DNA of 64,000 nucleotides. Origin: Scleromitrula shiraiana. Taxonomy: Eukaryota > Ascomycota > Leotiomycetes > Helotiales > Sclerotiniaceae. This document shows, one piece after another, positions 45,643 to 57,469 of this stretch. The stretch's first letter is position 1. Each line of letters starts with the position of its first letter. Location of the stretch: contig JABELC010000001.1 in assembly GCA_028455995.1 (NCBI GenBank), forward strand, positions 3,026,501 to 3,090,500, in the 5' to 3' direction. The notes below the pieces were generated by a model. That model was not told the origin of the DNA. It saw nothing but the letters and a program-made list of their open reading frames with translations, and made no database searches. The translations under genes and the position numbers were made by a program.

Positions 45643-47339
45643 ATGAGTTGTGATTTTCAGAAGGATATATGGGGTCATGAGAGGCGTACATTTGCAATGG
45701 CTGGATTAGCATGGTGTCATCATACATGGCAGACAGAATTTTCTAATCATTGTGTACCTAAGGAATTGATACGACTTTAACTATATATCTGACATGTTTA
45801 TGATGTGATATTACTATGATATGACCTTTAGATTGGGGTTTTATAGTGTTGATAAATGCAAGTTTCTTCTACTAATCTCTCAGGTGTATCCATAGATGGG
45901 GCGAGGCGGCAGAAACAGAAATTGTGTCAGCATAGTAAGAAAAGAAGAATGAATAATGTCAACCGATCAAGCCTCTAATAATACATCTAAAGCGCCATAA
46001 AATCAGGATAATGGAGAAGTTTTTAAGACGTGATTTATCTGAGAAAACGGCATATGAATTGGTTGGCTGGCATCACTACGGCATATCCTGACATGTTGAC
46101 ATCAAAAGCCCAGAAAGCCTATGGGGACAAGTTTAGGGGAAAAGTATCTTCTCTTATCACGGTAGAACTATGGGAAAAATAGATTATGATGGGCACTAGA
46201 TGATGAAATAATACAGTCATTGGCGATGATGATTACTTTATTTTACTTTATTCTACTTTACTTTACTTTTAAGGTATATAGATTTCCTAATACGATATTA
46301 GATGCAGGTGGGTGTGGTAAGATATAACATTTATTAGTCAAAGTTCCAACAGATAGATGGATGGATGGATGGATGGATGGATGGATGGATGGATGAATGG
46401 ATGGATTAGTTAGGTGTTGACAGCAAGACAGCAAATAGAAACAACATTATTATTAGATAGTTCTATGTATATCATATTTATTGCATAGTCAGACTTTTGG
46501 AACGGGATAGAATGAGAAGATAAGGCAAAAATTGAAATATATATTTGAAATATAGATCTACGGCTTTTCTTTCTTTAACATTTATTATTATATGTTCACT
46601 ACAATACAAGTATTTCGACTCAAAGACTCTCTCTCAGCTGTCAATAATACACTGACTGATCTTCCGGCTCTCTACCTCCTTAATCAACCCACCTTTTATT
46701 TTTCTTCCTTATCCACGTGGCTTATCTATTCACCATTGGACGCGTGCTCAGACTTTTGGAATTCATCCTTGATCGTCGCATTTATTATGGATTTTGGATT
46801 ATAGATGTGATAGCGAATAGTTACTCGAGTACATACATCTGCAGTATACATTTCTAACTATTCAAAACTATTCAAAACTATTCAGAACTATTCAATATAT
46901 TATCTTGTTTTAAAAGAAAATAAAAGAAAATAAAAGAAAATGGTAACAATACAAGAAATGGAATGAGAATTTATTCCTTCATATATTTATTTATTTATCG
47001 TCATTATTGATTTCTTTCCCCTTGCAGCTTGAAAGCTATTCATCAAAGGAATTTCAATACCTATCGACTCTTATCTTAATACTCATACATCATCATAATC
47101 AGACCTCAAACCAACCGGCTCACAACCTTCCTTTTGAGGATATCAATCATTGATTTATAAGGTTGAAAAGCTGTAGAATTTCTATGTCGACTCAGGGATC
47201 ATACTAGAACACGAAATATCCCCACGAGTTTTATTATTAGGCTTTTCGCCTTCAATATCATTTCGATAACAAACGAAACCCCTCACCTATCACGAATACA
47301 TCGAAACGAGCCTTTTGTACAACTGAAGGCTATTCAAAC
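45643..47339. other. Intergenic, 1.7 kb, rich in simple repeats
   Basis: Contains (TTTAC)-type repeats at about 46228-46270, a (GGAT)n tract at 46355-46406, (AACTATTCAA)n near 46857-46895, and (TAAAAGAAAA)3 near 46910-46940. No gene supported. Confidence 0.5.
46355..46406. repeat. (GGAT)n microsatellite
   Basis: About 12 tetramers with one GAAT interruption. Downstream of uL16. Confidence 0.9.
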
Positions 47340-49124
47340 ATGGCTTTTAGACAACCTACTTATCATGCCCCCCCTCGAATCCATACGCAACGACAAGATG
47401 AATCACAATCTATCCCTCAACAAAATATACAAGAGAGACCTGTAGAAGAAAGCCAGGAATGGGTATTATTCTCGCCTGTTGCGCCTAGTTATACGGATGG
47501 CACATACACGACTTCGACAGGGAGGACGAGGACGGCTGGACATTCTAGAGTGAGTGATTTCGGAAGTTTGGATACGGCAGCTAGGAGTTATGGAATCTCT
47601 AATGAGGAGGATGGACAGACGGAGGAGGGTGATGGGGAAGAGGATGGCGAGTTGGATAGTTTGGATAGTCATTTACATGAGTTTCGGACGGAACCAAGTG
47701 TTTATAGACAGGAGGATGGGAAAGAGGAGGAGAGACCGGTATTACCGACACATGATGGTTTAGGTTCATTTAGAGTGGATAATGGAATTGGGGAAGACGC
47801 ACAACAACATCTATATACGTTTGAGATGTATAATCCGAGGAAGGTAAAGAGGAGAAGAGAAAGTTTGGAAATTGGAGAGATGGCATTAGATAATGAAAGA
47901 ATGGCGGAAATGGAGAGGACAAGGAGGATTGAGCAATGGAGAACGGAACAGAGTAGGATATTGGTAGATGAGATACAAAAGGAGACAAGAAGAAGAAAGC
48001 AATCAATGTCGAGTGAGAAGAGGGATATTATTGAAGATAAGGAACAAGAGGGAGTAGCCACATTCGATAATGTCGTTGAAACACCTGCACCAACTCAACC
48101 TGATACTCTATGGAATAGGTTAACAAGAAGAGTCATTCGAGATCTTATGGGTATCGATGATGATCTGTTATCGATAATCTTTGGAGAAGCCTTACCATCA
48201 GACGAAGATACACAAACAGCACTAAGAAAGTCAACCCCCATCAATACAACCGCGCAGCCCGATAAAAGCTCCTGGGAATACCGATTACTCGAACGAATAG
48301 CGCGCGAACTCGGACTTCTCGTAAATCAACTCTCCGATCATCCCGGCGCCTTCAACACATATCTCCAAACCCAACATACACCACTTCCCTACGCCGGTCT
48401 TCCCGTAATCCCCGAGTCCGCACGCGATATTCCTCAACCTCCCACACAAGAAACTGAAGAAGACCAAGACCCCCTCACATCAACAATAAACACAAGTCCC
48501 GAGTTCCACCCCACCATCACCCAACCCGTTCCTATCCCCGCTCCTCCCTCTACTGCCGCACTCGACGACGATAACAATGAATTCACGCCCCGCCAAACCC
48601 CGCTCATCACACGCGAAGAATGGGAACGCGATCTCGATATCAAAATGGTTTTTCGATACTTACGCTCGAGGTTCTCTTCTACTCCTCCTCCTGTCCCCGT
48701 TTCCACTACAAGCAATATCTCGTTGTCGACATCGAAACCTAAATCGTCCAATTTAGCAACGTCTAATACACCGGATTCGTTGGCGAGAGCCGCGAGGGTG
48801 AGGGCCCATCATCCGCTTATTAGACATACTCATCCTCATCCGCATACTCATACTCATACGCATACGCACAACGAAAGGAGGGAAAGGAGAAGATCGTTTA
48901 GGTCGAGGGATATCGAGATTAGATTAGGGAGGAGAGGAAGTGTGGAAAGTGGAGGAGCGGGATTGGGATTGGGATTAGCGGGGATGAAAGGGTTTAGGGA
49001 GGGTGCGACGACGGGGAGTAGTAGGCATTATTGGGATATTGGGGGGAGTGTAGGGACGAGGAGTGTGGGGAGTGGGAGTTTGGTTGTGGGGGGTGGGGGG
49101 ATGGGGAGTTGGGGGGAGGTTTAG
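47340..49124 (+). CDS. Conserved-looking fungal protein of unknown function, 594 residues
   Basis: Single exon from the ATG at 47340 to TAG. The N terminus has an EWVLFSPVAP motif, followed by acidic disorder (EEDGQTEEGDGEEDGE). A charged helical region spans about 180-245 (ERTRRIEQWRTEQSRILVDE). A more ordered core follows (WNRLTRRVIRDLMGIDDDLL and SIIFGE, about 260-285; SSWEYRLLERIARELGLLVN, about 305-325). The second half is Pro/Thr disorder, then a His/Thr run (HTHPHPHTHTHTHTH), then a Gly-rich tail. The ordered core looks conserved, but I cannot name the family. The coding strand shifts composition strongly: G/A-rich early, C-rich in the middle, G-rich at the end. The last 100 bp form dense G runs. 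Confidence 0.75.
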   Translation: MAFRQPTYHAPPRIHTQRQDESQSIPQQNIQERPVEESQEWVLFSPVAPSYTDGTYTTSTGRTRTAGHSRVSDFGSLDTAARSYGISNEEDGQTEEGDGEEDGELDSLDSHLHEFRTEPSVYRQEDGKEEERPVLPTHDGLGSFRVDNGIGEDAQQHLYTFEMYNPRKVKRRRESLEIGEMALDNERMAEMERTRRIEQWRTEQSRILVDEIQKETRRRKQSMSSEKRDIIEDKEQEGVATFDNVVETPAPTQPDTLWNRLTRRVIRDLMGIDDDLLSIIFGEALPSDEDTQTALRKSTPINTTAQPDKSSWEYRLLERIARELGLLVNQLSDHPGAFNTYLQTQHTPLPYAGLPVIPESARDIPQPPTQETEEDQDPLTSTINTSPEFHPTITQPVPIPAPPSTAALDDDNNEFTPRQTPLITREEWERDLDIKMVFRYLRSRFSSTPPPVPVSTTSNISLSTSKPKSSNLATSNTPDSLARAARVRAHHPLIRHTHPHPHTHTHTHTHNERRERRRSFRSRDIEIRLGRRGSVESGGAGLGLGLAGMKGFREGATTGSSRHYWDIGGSVGTRSVGSGSLVVGGGGMGSWGEV

Positions 49125-49165
49125 GGGAGGGGGGTGGTTGTGGTTTAGGTTGGGGGAGGTTGAGA
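49020..49165 (+). other. G-run cluster across the stop codon (G-quadruplex potential)
   Basis: Coding-strand runs of 3-6 G with short spacers (for example GGGGGGTGGGGGGATGGGG) encode the Gly tail, cross the TAG at 49122-49124 and continue into the 3' UTR. They satisfy the canonical G3+N1-7 pattern several times over. Confidence 0.75.
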
Positions 49166-50339
49166 TGGTGAGATTGATGGTGCGGAAGAGGTGGATCGAT
49201 TGATGGGAATGAAGATGACGATTGTATGATTATGGTTATGATTTGGCATATTATATTATTTATGCGTTGCGATCGATTGATCGACTGGGAATGTGGATAT
49301 GCGAGATAAGCCATCATGTTTCCTGGCGGGTATCGACGAATTCGCCGATGAATGAAGGAGTATATAACGATGGTGCATTATTCATTGTTTGCGTATATCT
49401 AAGAAGGGAGGGATCTCTTTTCTTCTCTCATTTGGGTGAGTGGATGGATTTGCATTGGATTAGGTTTGTTTATTTGGATTGGATGTATGATGGATTTAAT
49501 TGCATGGGTTTTAGATGGGGGATTTATTATATATATATATATACATACATTAACTATGGAAATGAAAGGAGAGGAGAGGAAAGGAAAGGAAAGGGACAAC
49601 ATTACTACTTATCTCATTATCATCTATCATCTATCGTCGAATATCAAGACGTGTGACTGTGTATGTATGCATGATGATACTGTGAGGGAAATATGGAGGA
49701 AGATTTGGAGAGGTTTGGAGGAAGAGGGATTATATGGGTGATGTGTGTAATCGAACATCTAATTGAAATTAGGTTAATTCCTCTTCTTTTCTTTTCACCC
49801 ATAACAATGCAATTGGACAAAAACGCCAATGGGAAAAAAAAAAGAGGAGAATTCATGCACGAAAAAAGAGACGGAAAATGGGAGGAGATGAGAAATTTGG
49901 TTACATAGATGCTGGATGAATGGGTAAACAAACGACGAGTGACTTCGTATCGTAAATCACAAAACTAGAATAAATGATATGGGAAATATAATTTGATGCT
50001 GTAGGCTGCCTTCAAGGGAGCATGTCTGTGTTCATGCAAGTTGTTCGTTGAATCGTTGGTTTATATGTGCTGGATGTATAATGCCATGCGGGTCATGTTT
50101 CCTATCCCATTCCATGCTGTCCCATCACATGCCATGCCATGCCATGCCATTGATTAAAAACGCCAAATACATCGATCGATCGATCTATCCATCCAGATGG
50201 AGGTGAAAATCTAAATCCAGAAGCGAAACCAGAACCAAATTTAAAACCAACTCCAACTCCAAACCCAAACCCAAATCCAGAACCAAATCCAACGCCACAA
50301 GTCATATATCAATCAAACCACCCACCCACCCCACCCAAA
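49125..50339. other. Convergent intergenic region
   Basis: 1.2 kb between convergent genes. Carries GGAAA/GAGAG tracts near 49565-49590, (GCCAT)4 near 50128-50152, (GATC)3 near 50172, and an imperfect hexamer array (AACCCA/AATCCA/AACTCC type) at about 50208-50295. No gene supported. Confidence 0.5.
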
Positions 50340-51722
50340 TCACAACCCAACCCAACCCTTCAAATTCCCAAACCCAACATACCACCCCACCCCCAACGTC
50401 CCGCACGACAGAAACAAAAATAAACATTCTAGATAAAACGCCACGTTAGAATCGGGATTCGACGAAGAAGAAGAAGAGGGAGAGGGAGAGGGATAGGATC
50501 CTCTATTTCTCCCTCTCCCGTTTCTTGTGCTATTTCCGTTGCCGTTTTCGAGATCGAGATCGAGATCGTGGAGGGAGGTGTAGTGGAGGGATGTGTAGTG
50601 GGTCCTGTGGTGCGATGCTGGCGTTCCGTATCTAGAGGTGTAGGGTTCGGATTCGTGAGTGTGTGGTGGAGGGGCGTGTGGGGTGGTTGGTAGGGGTATG
50701 GTTCCGTAGGTTGAGTGGGAGTGAGAGTGGGAGTGAGAGTGAGAGTGAGACTGTGGCTGTGAGAATGATGGGCTTGTGGTCTGTAGTACCCCGAGATTGT
50801 GGAGACATTGCGATTGTATTGTTGATTGACGAATGATTTCTTCGTATCGTTCTTGGTGTGTGAGGAGGGCCCTGGTTGGGTGTGATCTTATTTCTGCAGA
50901 AGGTGGGGGGGAGCTAGCGTAGGCTTGTTCTGTTTGTTGTTGGGATGTCGATTGTGTCCTGGCTATTCGTAGTTGCCGTTGATGGCGATTCTCTCTACGA
51001 GAGGGAGTTTGTGTAATGTTCTGTTGAATGATCATGCTGGTTTCTATGAAAGTTTCACCTTCGAGATTAAATCTTCTCATTAGGTTCAAATAACTTGCTT
51101 TCTGCAAACGGATGCTGAAGGCATGGGAATTGGGTTTGTAGCTGATTAGTCGGATGCTTGAGTATGGAATGGCGAATATATGTTCGATCCTGACGTACGA
51201 TTGCTTGTTCATTTCTCCATTTTCGAGATATAGAATTCCCTTATCTTCAACATCCGGCAGCAAGACAGATTCGAGATTATACTCTGGTGGGGGGGTTTGA
51301 GAGATTTTGTACTTTTTACGTATGTTCCTATTCTGGGAAGTAATCTGTCAAGTTCAATGTCAGTTTCAATCCCACTCTTAAATTGGTGATATATGAATAT
51401 AACAAGAAATATTCAACAAGTATGAAGCTATTCGACTTACCAAAGCAGCCAAGCACGATCCCACTGCCACTTCATCGCTAGAGATACTGGTCTTCAAGAT
51501 CACGATTGGATGATTGTATCCATCGTCATCTAATTCCAAATTCGCGCAACAAGTCTCACCACGAACACATCGAATGACTTCATGGTCCTCTCCCTTTGAG
51601 GGAAGCCATAAAATACATCCAACAGAAACCTCCTTAACATTCAGATGAGGTCGTTGATTGTTTGGAAAACGCACAGGAAGCTGTTCAGTAGAGGCCCTAG
51701 CCGCTCGTCTCGTTCGAGGCAT
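50340..51722 (-). CDS. Single-pass membrane protein of unknown function, 428 residues
   Basis: Exons are 51722-51441 and 51344-50340 (intron 96 bp, GTAAGT donor, GACAG acceptor, phase 0). The N terminus MPRTRRAARASTEQLPVRF leads to a possible domain with VGCILWLPSKGEDHEVIRC, NHPIVILKTS and later SVLLPDVEDKGILYLENGEM and YVRIEHIFAIPYSSIRLISY. These read like one beta-rich unit conserved in fungi, but I cannot name it. A low-complexity stretch follows, with a Ser/His dipeptide run (HSHSHSHSHSHSHST) and Pro/Thr tracts. A hydrophobic helix near the C terminus (VAFYLECLFLFLSCGTLGVG) suggests tail anchoring. The ATG at 51722 is the first in frame. Confidence 0.75.
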
Positions 51723-52521
51723 TTGTATCACTTGACAAGCATTCGTCTCTCAAAAATGCAATCGAATTTATAAATTTGAGATTGGAGTATGAATATTAGA
51801 TCGATATCAACTACGTATCGATCTGTTTATGAATAAATGCTGACAGCCGTGTGTCGTCCGTTCAGCCTTGTATTGCATGGGACGGGACGTGGTTTCAGGA
51901 TAGCCAATAATTCGGCAGGTCTGGCCAGTGAATTGTTGCCACAACAGACGAGGTTGCAGAAACGTACAGCGCTTATGTGACTTTTCATAAGGCGAACTCC
52001 ATAAATAATAAGAGATGAACAAATGAAGTTGAAGGCTAATGATGGATTTGAAACTGTTATGGCAGAAAATAGGTCTCGCCTGATTCGGCTAGACATGGGA
52101 GGAAATGGGTTCTAATGGTGACATCTAACTCCATTTCGAACAACATACACTAGGAGCCTTTTGTAGCCTCACCATCTCTATATGAGCAGATGGCGATGGC
52201 TTTGATGGAAGATTTGGCTCAGCGGGAATTGGGGATAGCCGGATTTGTAAAGGTCATGTATTGCTTCTGAGATATACTCTAATAGAAATTCTTGTGCGAT
52301 CACCTAGAAATGCAGTTATTCATAGGGGAAAATATATTTTCTGCTTCATACTCAATACATATCGTAACAGTTCGTCTGACTTATACATTTTGGACCCTTT
52401 CATCCAGTGTTCGTGATGTAACATTCGCACAAGTTAGGCTCCAGAAATACGACTGCCATTACCCCCCCCCCCCCCCCCCCCCTTCTCTCTCTCCAACGAT
52501 AACAATGCCTTTGATCCTCGT
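51723..52521. other. Intergenic with a poly-C tract
   Basis: 800 bp holding the promoter of the membrane-protein gene and the 3' flank of the 451-residue gene. No coding evidence. Confidence 0.45.
52462..52482. repeat. Poly-C tract of 21 bases
   Basis: Uninterrupted 21 C, in the 3' flank of the minus-strand gene, so the transcript would carry poly-G if it extends this far. Such runs are error-prone in sequencing. Confidence 0.9.
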
Positions 52522-53877
52522 TTAAACAAAACATCTCCAGTCATACGAAATATCAAAATCTGGCTTCTTGCCAGCTGCCACCTTGATACCGGTAAATTCA
52601 CACAAGTCACCAGCAACATCTCCACCAAAAGTGCCGGTCAAATTCATGCCCCTGGGTTCAGCAAACTCTACTTTGTAGAGTAGTTCATCAGACATGAACG
52701 CAACCCTGTTCGCACCAGTTTCTCGGCCGCGCCATCGATAATTCCAAGTCATCTTCTTCGCAGAGGGTTTTGCTTTTGCAGGCAGATAAAATGCCTCGGG
52801 TGTAGGAGTTCGGCAGTCGCGATCATATTCATCCACATAATCCTCCTCGTCTTTCTTGCTCTTATTTTTAACAGTCTTGGAGCACTTCGGATCGTTGGAA
52901 CTGCTCTGTCTTTCGAACCTGAACACCCCTTTGAGAACATTGAAATTGAACTCTGCGAACATCTGGCTTCGTCCATCTATCTTTTCAACGAAAACTTCAA
53001 GGGTAAATCCCGAACATCCACTGAATGCTTCCTCGATACTTGGGCAAGAAATCTTGTATTTTCCGGCAACGTTCCAATTGCTAGCTGTACCAGATACTCG
53101 CAATAAGTCATCATGCACCTTTTTTCGGCCTTTTTCTGCTTCAACCTCTTTTTGCTGGAGCATTTCCTGTCGTTGCTTGTTGACTTTGATTGCCTCTGCT
53201 TTCACCTGATCTGTCGTCCTCCCCACGATGATTTTCCAGGTTTCTCCCTCTCCAAGATTCTCCTGATCACCAGGATCAAACTCAATCCGCGTAGCGTGAA
53301 GTCGAAGTGCCTGTGCTGCATGTTCCACATTCCTTCGATGCGACGTGTAGTGGATTACCACGAGCTGAACAAACGATAGTTCATCTCCTTCACGCCATTC
53401 GGGGAAGAATACTTCAGACAGGTATTTCTCCGCATTTTGGTAAGCCTTTTCGGTGACCGTCATCGTCTCTCGCCATTTCTTTTCTTCTTCGGCCTCAACA
53501 CGTCTATAATGCTCTACAACTGCTGCATTCCGCTCCTTGGCGTAATTTCTATGCAATATGTCTTTCAATTGTACCAGGTTCTCCAACATAGGCTTTTCTA
53601 AATCGGTGATTAACGCGTTCTGCATGTCTTCGATCTTTTGACTAGTTGGAATACCACGAAAGATACATTGAGCTTTCCAGAAACGCATTGGCATTGCTGG
53701 AGGTGGTTTAGGTTGGCGTTTTGCAACTCTGCCCTTCTTCGTCTTTTTAATTGTCTGGATATGTTGCTCAATATTTGGTTCAAAGAAATGCCCACATGCT
53801 TTGAATCCCGAGTGATCAAACATGTATTCGATACCATTTAGCTTCGATATGACAGGTGCGACGTTGATGGAATTCAT
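52522..53877 (-). CDS. Hypothetical protein, 451 residues, single exon
   Basis: ATG at 53877 (MNSINVAPVISKLNGIEYMF), TAA at 52522. No introns, signal peptide or membrane helix. Features: an N-terminal segment with a Cys/His pair (FKACGHFFEP), a basic linker (TIKKTKKGRVAKRQPKPPPA), a charged coiled-coil-like region at about 120-165 (EHYRRVEAEEEKKWRETMTV), and a C-terminal half of alternating hydrophobic strands ending NLTGTFGGDVAGDLCEFTGI and DFDISYDWRCFV. A Lys/Glu coiled region at about 238-265 (KQRQEMLQQKEVEAEKGRKK) lies between. It looks like the lineage-expanded, single-exon proteins seen in Sclerotiniaceae (impression only). Function unknown. Confidence 0.7.
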   Translation of the reverse strand: MNSINVAPVISKLNGIEYMFDHSGFKACGHFFEPNIEQHIQTIKKTKKGRVAKRQPKPPPAMPMRFWKAQCIFRGIPTSQKIEDMQNALITDLEKPMLENLVQLKDILHRNYAKERNAAVVEHYRRVEAEEEKKWRETMTVTEKAYQNAEKYLSEVFFPEWREGDELSFVQLVVIHYTSHRRNVEHAAQALRLHATRIEFDPGDQENLGEGETWKIIVGRTTDQVKAEAIKVNKQRQEMLQQKEVEAEKGRKKVHDDLLRVSGTASNWNVAGKYKISCPSIEEAFSGCSGFTLEVFVEKIDGRSQMFAEFNFNVLKGVFRFERQSSSNDPKCSKTVKNKSKKDEEDYVDEYDRDCRTPTPEAFYLPAKAKPSAKKMTWNYRWRGRETGANRVAFMSDELLYKVEFAEPRGMNLTGTFGGDVAGDLCEFTGIKVAAGKKPDFDISYDWRCFV

Positions 53878-54482
53878 GGTTAGGTCTTTTTGGTTGTTGA
53901 TTAGAAGAAGATACAATAATGTAAACAGAATTCAGTACAACACTTTACAGATCCTCAGGATTACTCAGAGTCTTTTAGAGTAATAAATATATGAAGGTGG
54001 AAGCATGCATATTCTTTGTTGATGGCCGTTGACCCGGTCCCAGCCTCCAGCCCAGTGAATATCAATACGCGTTATCACGCGTTTCAATCTTAATTGGGGA
54101 TTGTATTCGAGCTTTCTTTTCATTGGGTACTTTGATTCAATCTTAGAATACACGGGTCGCAGACCCTCTTGCATTGAAGGTGTTAGCTCTAGTATTACTG
54201 ACATGTAGATAGTAGTAGAATATTCGATGTTCTCAAAATTCTTGAACGTTGGTTTCCCACTAATTAAATTTTCAAGCCAAGCCTATTGTGGTTTTCCCCT
54301 TTAGAGTTTACATTTTGAATACTAGAGGTTCTTCTAGACGAGGGCTAGAACCATAGTTTTCTGGAACGACTTTCATTATTAGCTTTACTATTTAACTAAC
54401 ATTAAACTACTTATTATGTAGTTGTATGTCTGAAGATGTATATCGCGCCGTATCTTACAACGAGATCACATCCGCCAAAGTC
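53878..54482. other. Intergenic, no gene
   Basis: 605 bp between the 451-residue gene start and the 3' end of the dienelactone hydrolase gene. Short antisense-type open frames only. Confidence 0.4.
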
Positions 54483-55516
54483 TTACAAATACTTCGCAAA
54501 AAAGTCTCCCCATAACTTATATCCACGATAAAACTCTTTCCGAGTTCTTGCATTTTCTAGATCACCTCTGAACGCAATTTCTAGATCAGTACAAAGTTAT
54601 CTTGAAGTTTGGACTGGACAATCACCTACTTGGAAGACATCCACCCATGGACTTGATCATCAAACCACTCGATATGTTTCTCAACACTGAGGCTTTTCTC
54701 ATAAGTAGCGATTAGCTAGAAGCCTGTCATCAACCCGATAATTTGATAGGTGGGACCAATTTCTACAAACCTCTCGGTTCTCGTCCATACTTGGGAGAAC
54801 AATTTGTGGAATCGTTACGAGCTTTGCATCCTCTGGCTCAACCAAAGATGGATGCGTTTGAGCTCCTGCTTTGAAGATAGTTCCCTCTTGAGACGCTAGA
54901 GTTACGATCTTGTTTCGTCCTATTAGCATTATACAACAATAGTTCTCTTCTCTCTTTTCCATATATCAAAACGTCTCCATCGACAAAAGTTCCAATACTC
55001 ATCTTTGCACCCCAGCAATAACCTGCAATACCCCATCTCTCAATTGCACTTCCCTCACCTTACTCTTTGACACCCTTAATCACTTTTGGTATCCCTTTCA
55101 ACGTTTTGTTTGGCTCGGCTTGCTTGCCAAAGTACTTCTTTATGTAGTCCAATTTTGCATCGGTATCAGCCGGCCAGTACGCAATATCAGCTTCATCCCC
55201 TTCGAACCAATCTGGAACAAAAGTCTTGACACCAGAGGGAGACGAAGCAGTCGTAGTAAGGGATAGTGTATCGGCACCATGCAGAGTTTGGGTCCAGAAT
55301 CCAAATATATCGTAGATGAGAAGGATAGCTGATGTCGCCTCAGCAGGTCCAACAACGTCTAATAAAGTCAGTGAATTAATCGAAATTGGAAAGGAAGGAA
55401 AGTTATGTACAAGTCCTCAAGCCGTCAAATTCCTTGAATTCTCCCTTCAGTACGAATTCCGGCCCATACATATGAAGTGGAGGACTTTTACAGCATGCTG
55501 CGCTTGGTTCTGTCAT
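54483..55516 (-). pseudogene. Dienelactone hydrolase family gene with premature TAA
   Basis: Proposed exons are 55516-55411, 55358-54999, 54919-54771, 54697-54630 and 54567-54483; phases agree, though the 54999/54919 junction is the least certain. Motifs follow the alpha/beta-hydrolase DLH family in order: MTEPSAACCKSPPLHMYGPE, AILLIYDIFGFWTQTLHGAD, FVPDWFEGDEADIAYWP, RWGIAGYCWGAK (nucleophile Cys), FKAGAQTHPSLVEPEDAKLV, PSMDEN (Asp), DDQVHGWMSS (His), RGYKLWGDFFAKYL. Full length would be about 255 residues, normal for the family, which hydrolyses dienelactone-type or related esters. An in-frame TAA at 55060-55062 (codon about 135, before the Cys) truncates it. A Lys or Gln codon there would restore the frame. 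No GT-AG intron removes the stop. Probably a recently inactivated gene, if the base is correct. Confidence 0.75.
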
Positions 55517-57469
55517 GTTGAATGGAGCCAAGTGTGCTAGATCTCAAAGTTGTAGATTCGCAATGAAGAATATGGTCCCAAGTGTACGCTTCGGATTTTG
55601 GATTGAGAAACTCTCCAAACTCGCAGAGTGTATACTCTGGTTCTCGCTTGGCTCTGAATAATCAAATGGCAGCAAATTGATTACTTTCATTATGTGAAGT
55701 GATTACTTATCCAGATAGATGAAGTCATTTACAACCTTCGTACGGATCCGGTTAAAGGTTGGAATGCGGGGTGCTAGATTACACGACAGCCAACGTCTAT
55801 CAAATTATCTATTTTTCTCTACTTGGAAGCTGGCTGGTGTCTTGAGATATAGTACTTACATATTGAATATAGAAAGGCTGACCCAATGGCGGCATTCTTA
55901 CAGTCGAGTTCAAATTAGCCATTCCTTTTCTTTCGATAATTCATAAAAACCTTTTCCGATTATTTGTTTCTGTTTCAGGAGATTTTTCGGATTTATGCCT
56001 CGCTGCAGTGCGTCTTAATGGTCGTTATACAATTTGTCAATCATACCATTTTGCTTGGTGCCATCTTCTATCAATGCCGCGTTACACAACTGAGCATCTA
56101 CTTGCAGTGCTTCTTGCACATTCTCTGTTCAATTCGAGTCGCACAGTTTTTCCACCATGCTTTGTTTCTATAATCTATATATGTACTCTGCCTATTCCAT
56201 CACGGTTTGCACTCATAGACCCCCCATTGGGAAGTGCACTTGGTGCCAAAGCACTCCCGAATTGAATAATGAGGACGTAATATCGTTTGATTCTAATAAT
56301 TTGAATAACAATGATACGTGCTTGATTTTTAGTTAGACTACTGGAATATGTGACTCCTTGTTTGAAAGTCATAAAGCAAAAGATAGAAATTCCAAATCGT
56401 CTGATGTCGTGGTTCGTGGATTAGCATATCTCCTGACGCCGCGATCTCACACCAATAAATCTTCGTATGCCAAGAGACTAACTCAGATTGTTCTGCAGAT
56501 AACAACTTCAGCATCGAGAAGCATACAATTCCGATACTGATTTCTCCGAGAATTGCTCGCACCGTGCAACAACTGCAGCTCTATAGATGCCAAGATCTAG
56601 TGCCCGCATAAGCATGAAACCAATTAGTACGTACTGCTGGGCGAAGTAAAAGTTGTGGTTTACTCATTTACTTGTATACATACATACTCATCCGCCAGTC
56701 TAACATTTTATAATTACATTCATTGAGTAGGAATAGAAGCATGCCAGGCTGTCGTGTCGCTCTGGACTAAGAGAGCGCTCTATGTCAAAAGGGGGGGTTT
56801 TCAAGAATTTCTCTAACAAGGGTAGCTTGACTAGGTGTGTGGTTCTAGAATATTTCTAGCGATATCCCACAAGCGATAATTGGATCTTAGGATTTCCAAC
56901 AACTATTTTTATCACGGAAACCAAGCGGGGATCTTATAACGTCCCCAACGACATATTAATAAATCCAACGGATACTCAAGAACATGGCTTTCCTTTCCTC
57001 CTGAATCAAAAAAATCGAACATTAGGATTGGCAATTTGGCATTATGGATGTGTTAATATCAAGCACAGGCCAAGGAGTCCTGAAATAGTGGATTCCGGTA
57101 CGTAACCTTGTCTGGGCAAAATTTGCAAAATATATCTTCAACATGAATTTGTGAGTTGAAGGTTTCTTAGTTGGTGGCTGCTGGGGACTATTAAGATTGA
57201 ATGTTTGATATGCATATGCGTACTCGACAGGTATGTTCTCGCACATGATGGACCACCCCTTTATAGTTGCGTATCGGTACGTATAACGGCATTCACTTGT
57301 AGCATGAACATACGTTTTAAAAAACGTCCATGTAGTACAACACGTCAGATTCACCCACCGCTCTCCTTTGTCATAGCTCAAGAATTTTTATCAGATGTTT
57401 TCTTTTTTTCTTCTGCTATTAAAAGGACGCCTGTTTCCCCGTTGAGTTCTGAAGACTAAATCGAGAACG
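55517..57469. other. Intergenic, about 2 kb, no gene supported
   Basis: Divergent promoter region between the hydrolase (minus) and desaturase (plus). Open frames at 55964-56562 and 57022-57381 lack family features. The segments 56207-56263 and 56230-56260 contain short complementary stretches (AAGTGCACTTGG, GGTGCCAAAGCACT) that may form hairpins. Confidence 0.45.
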
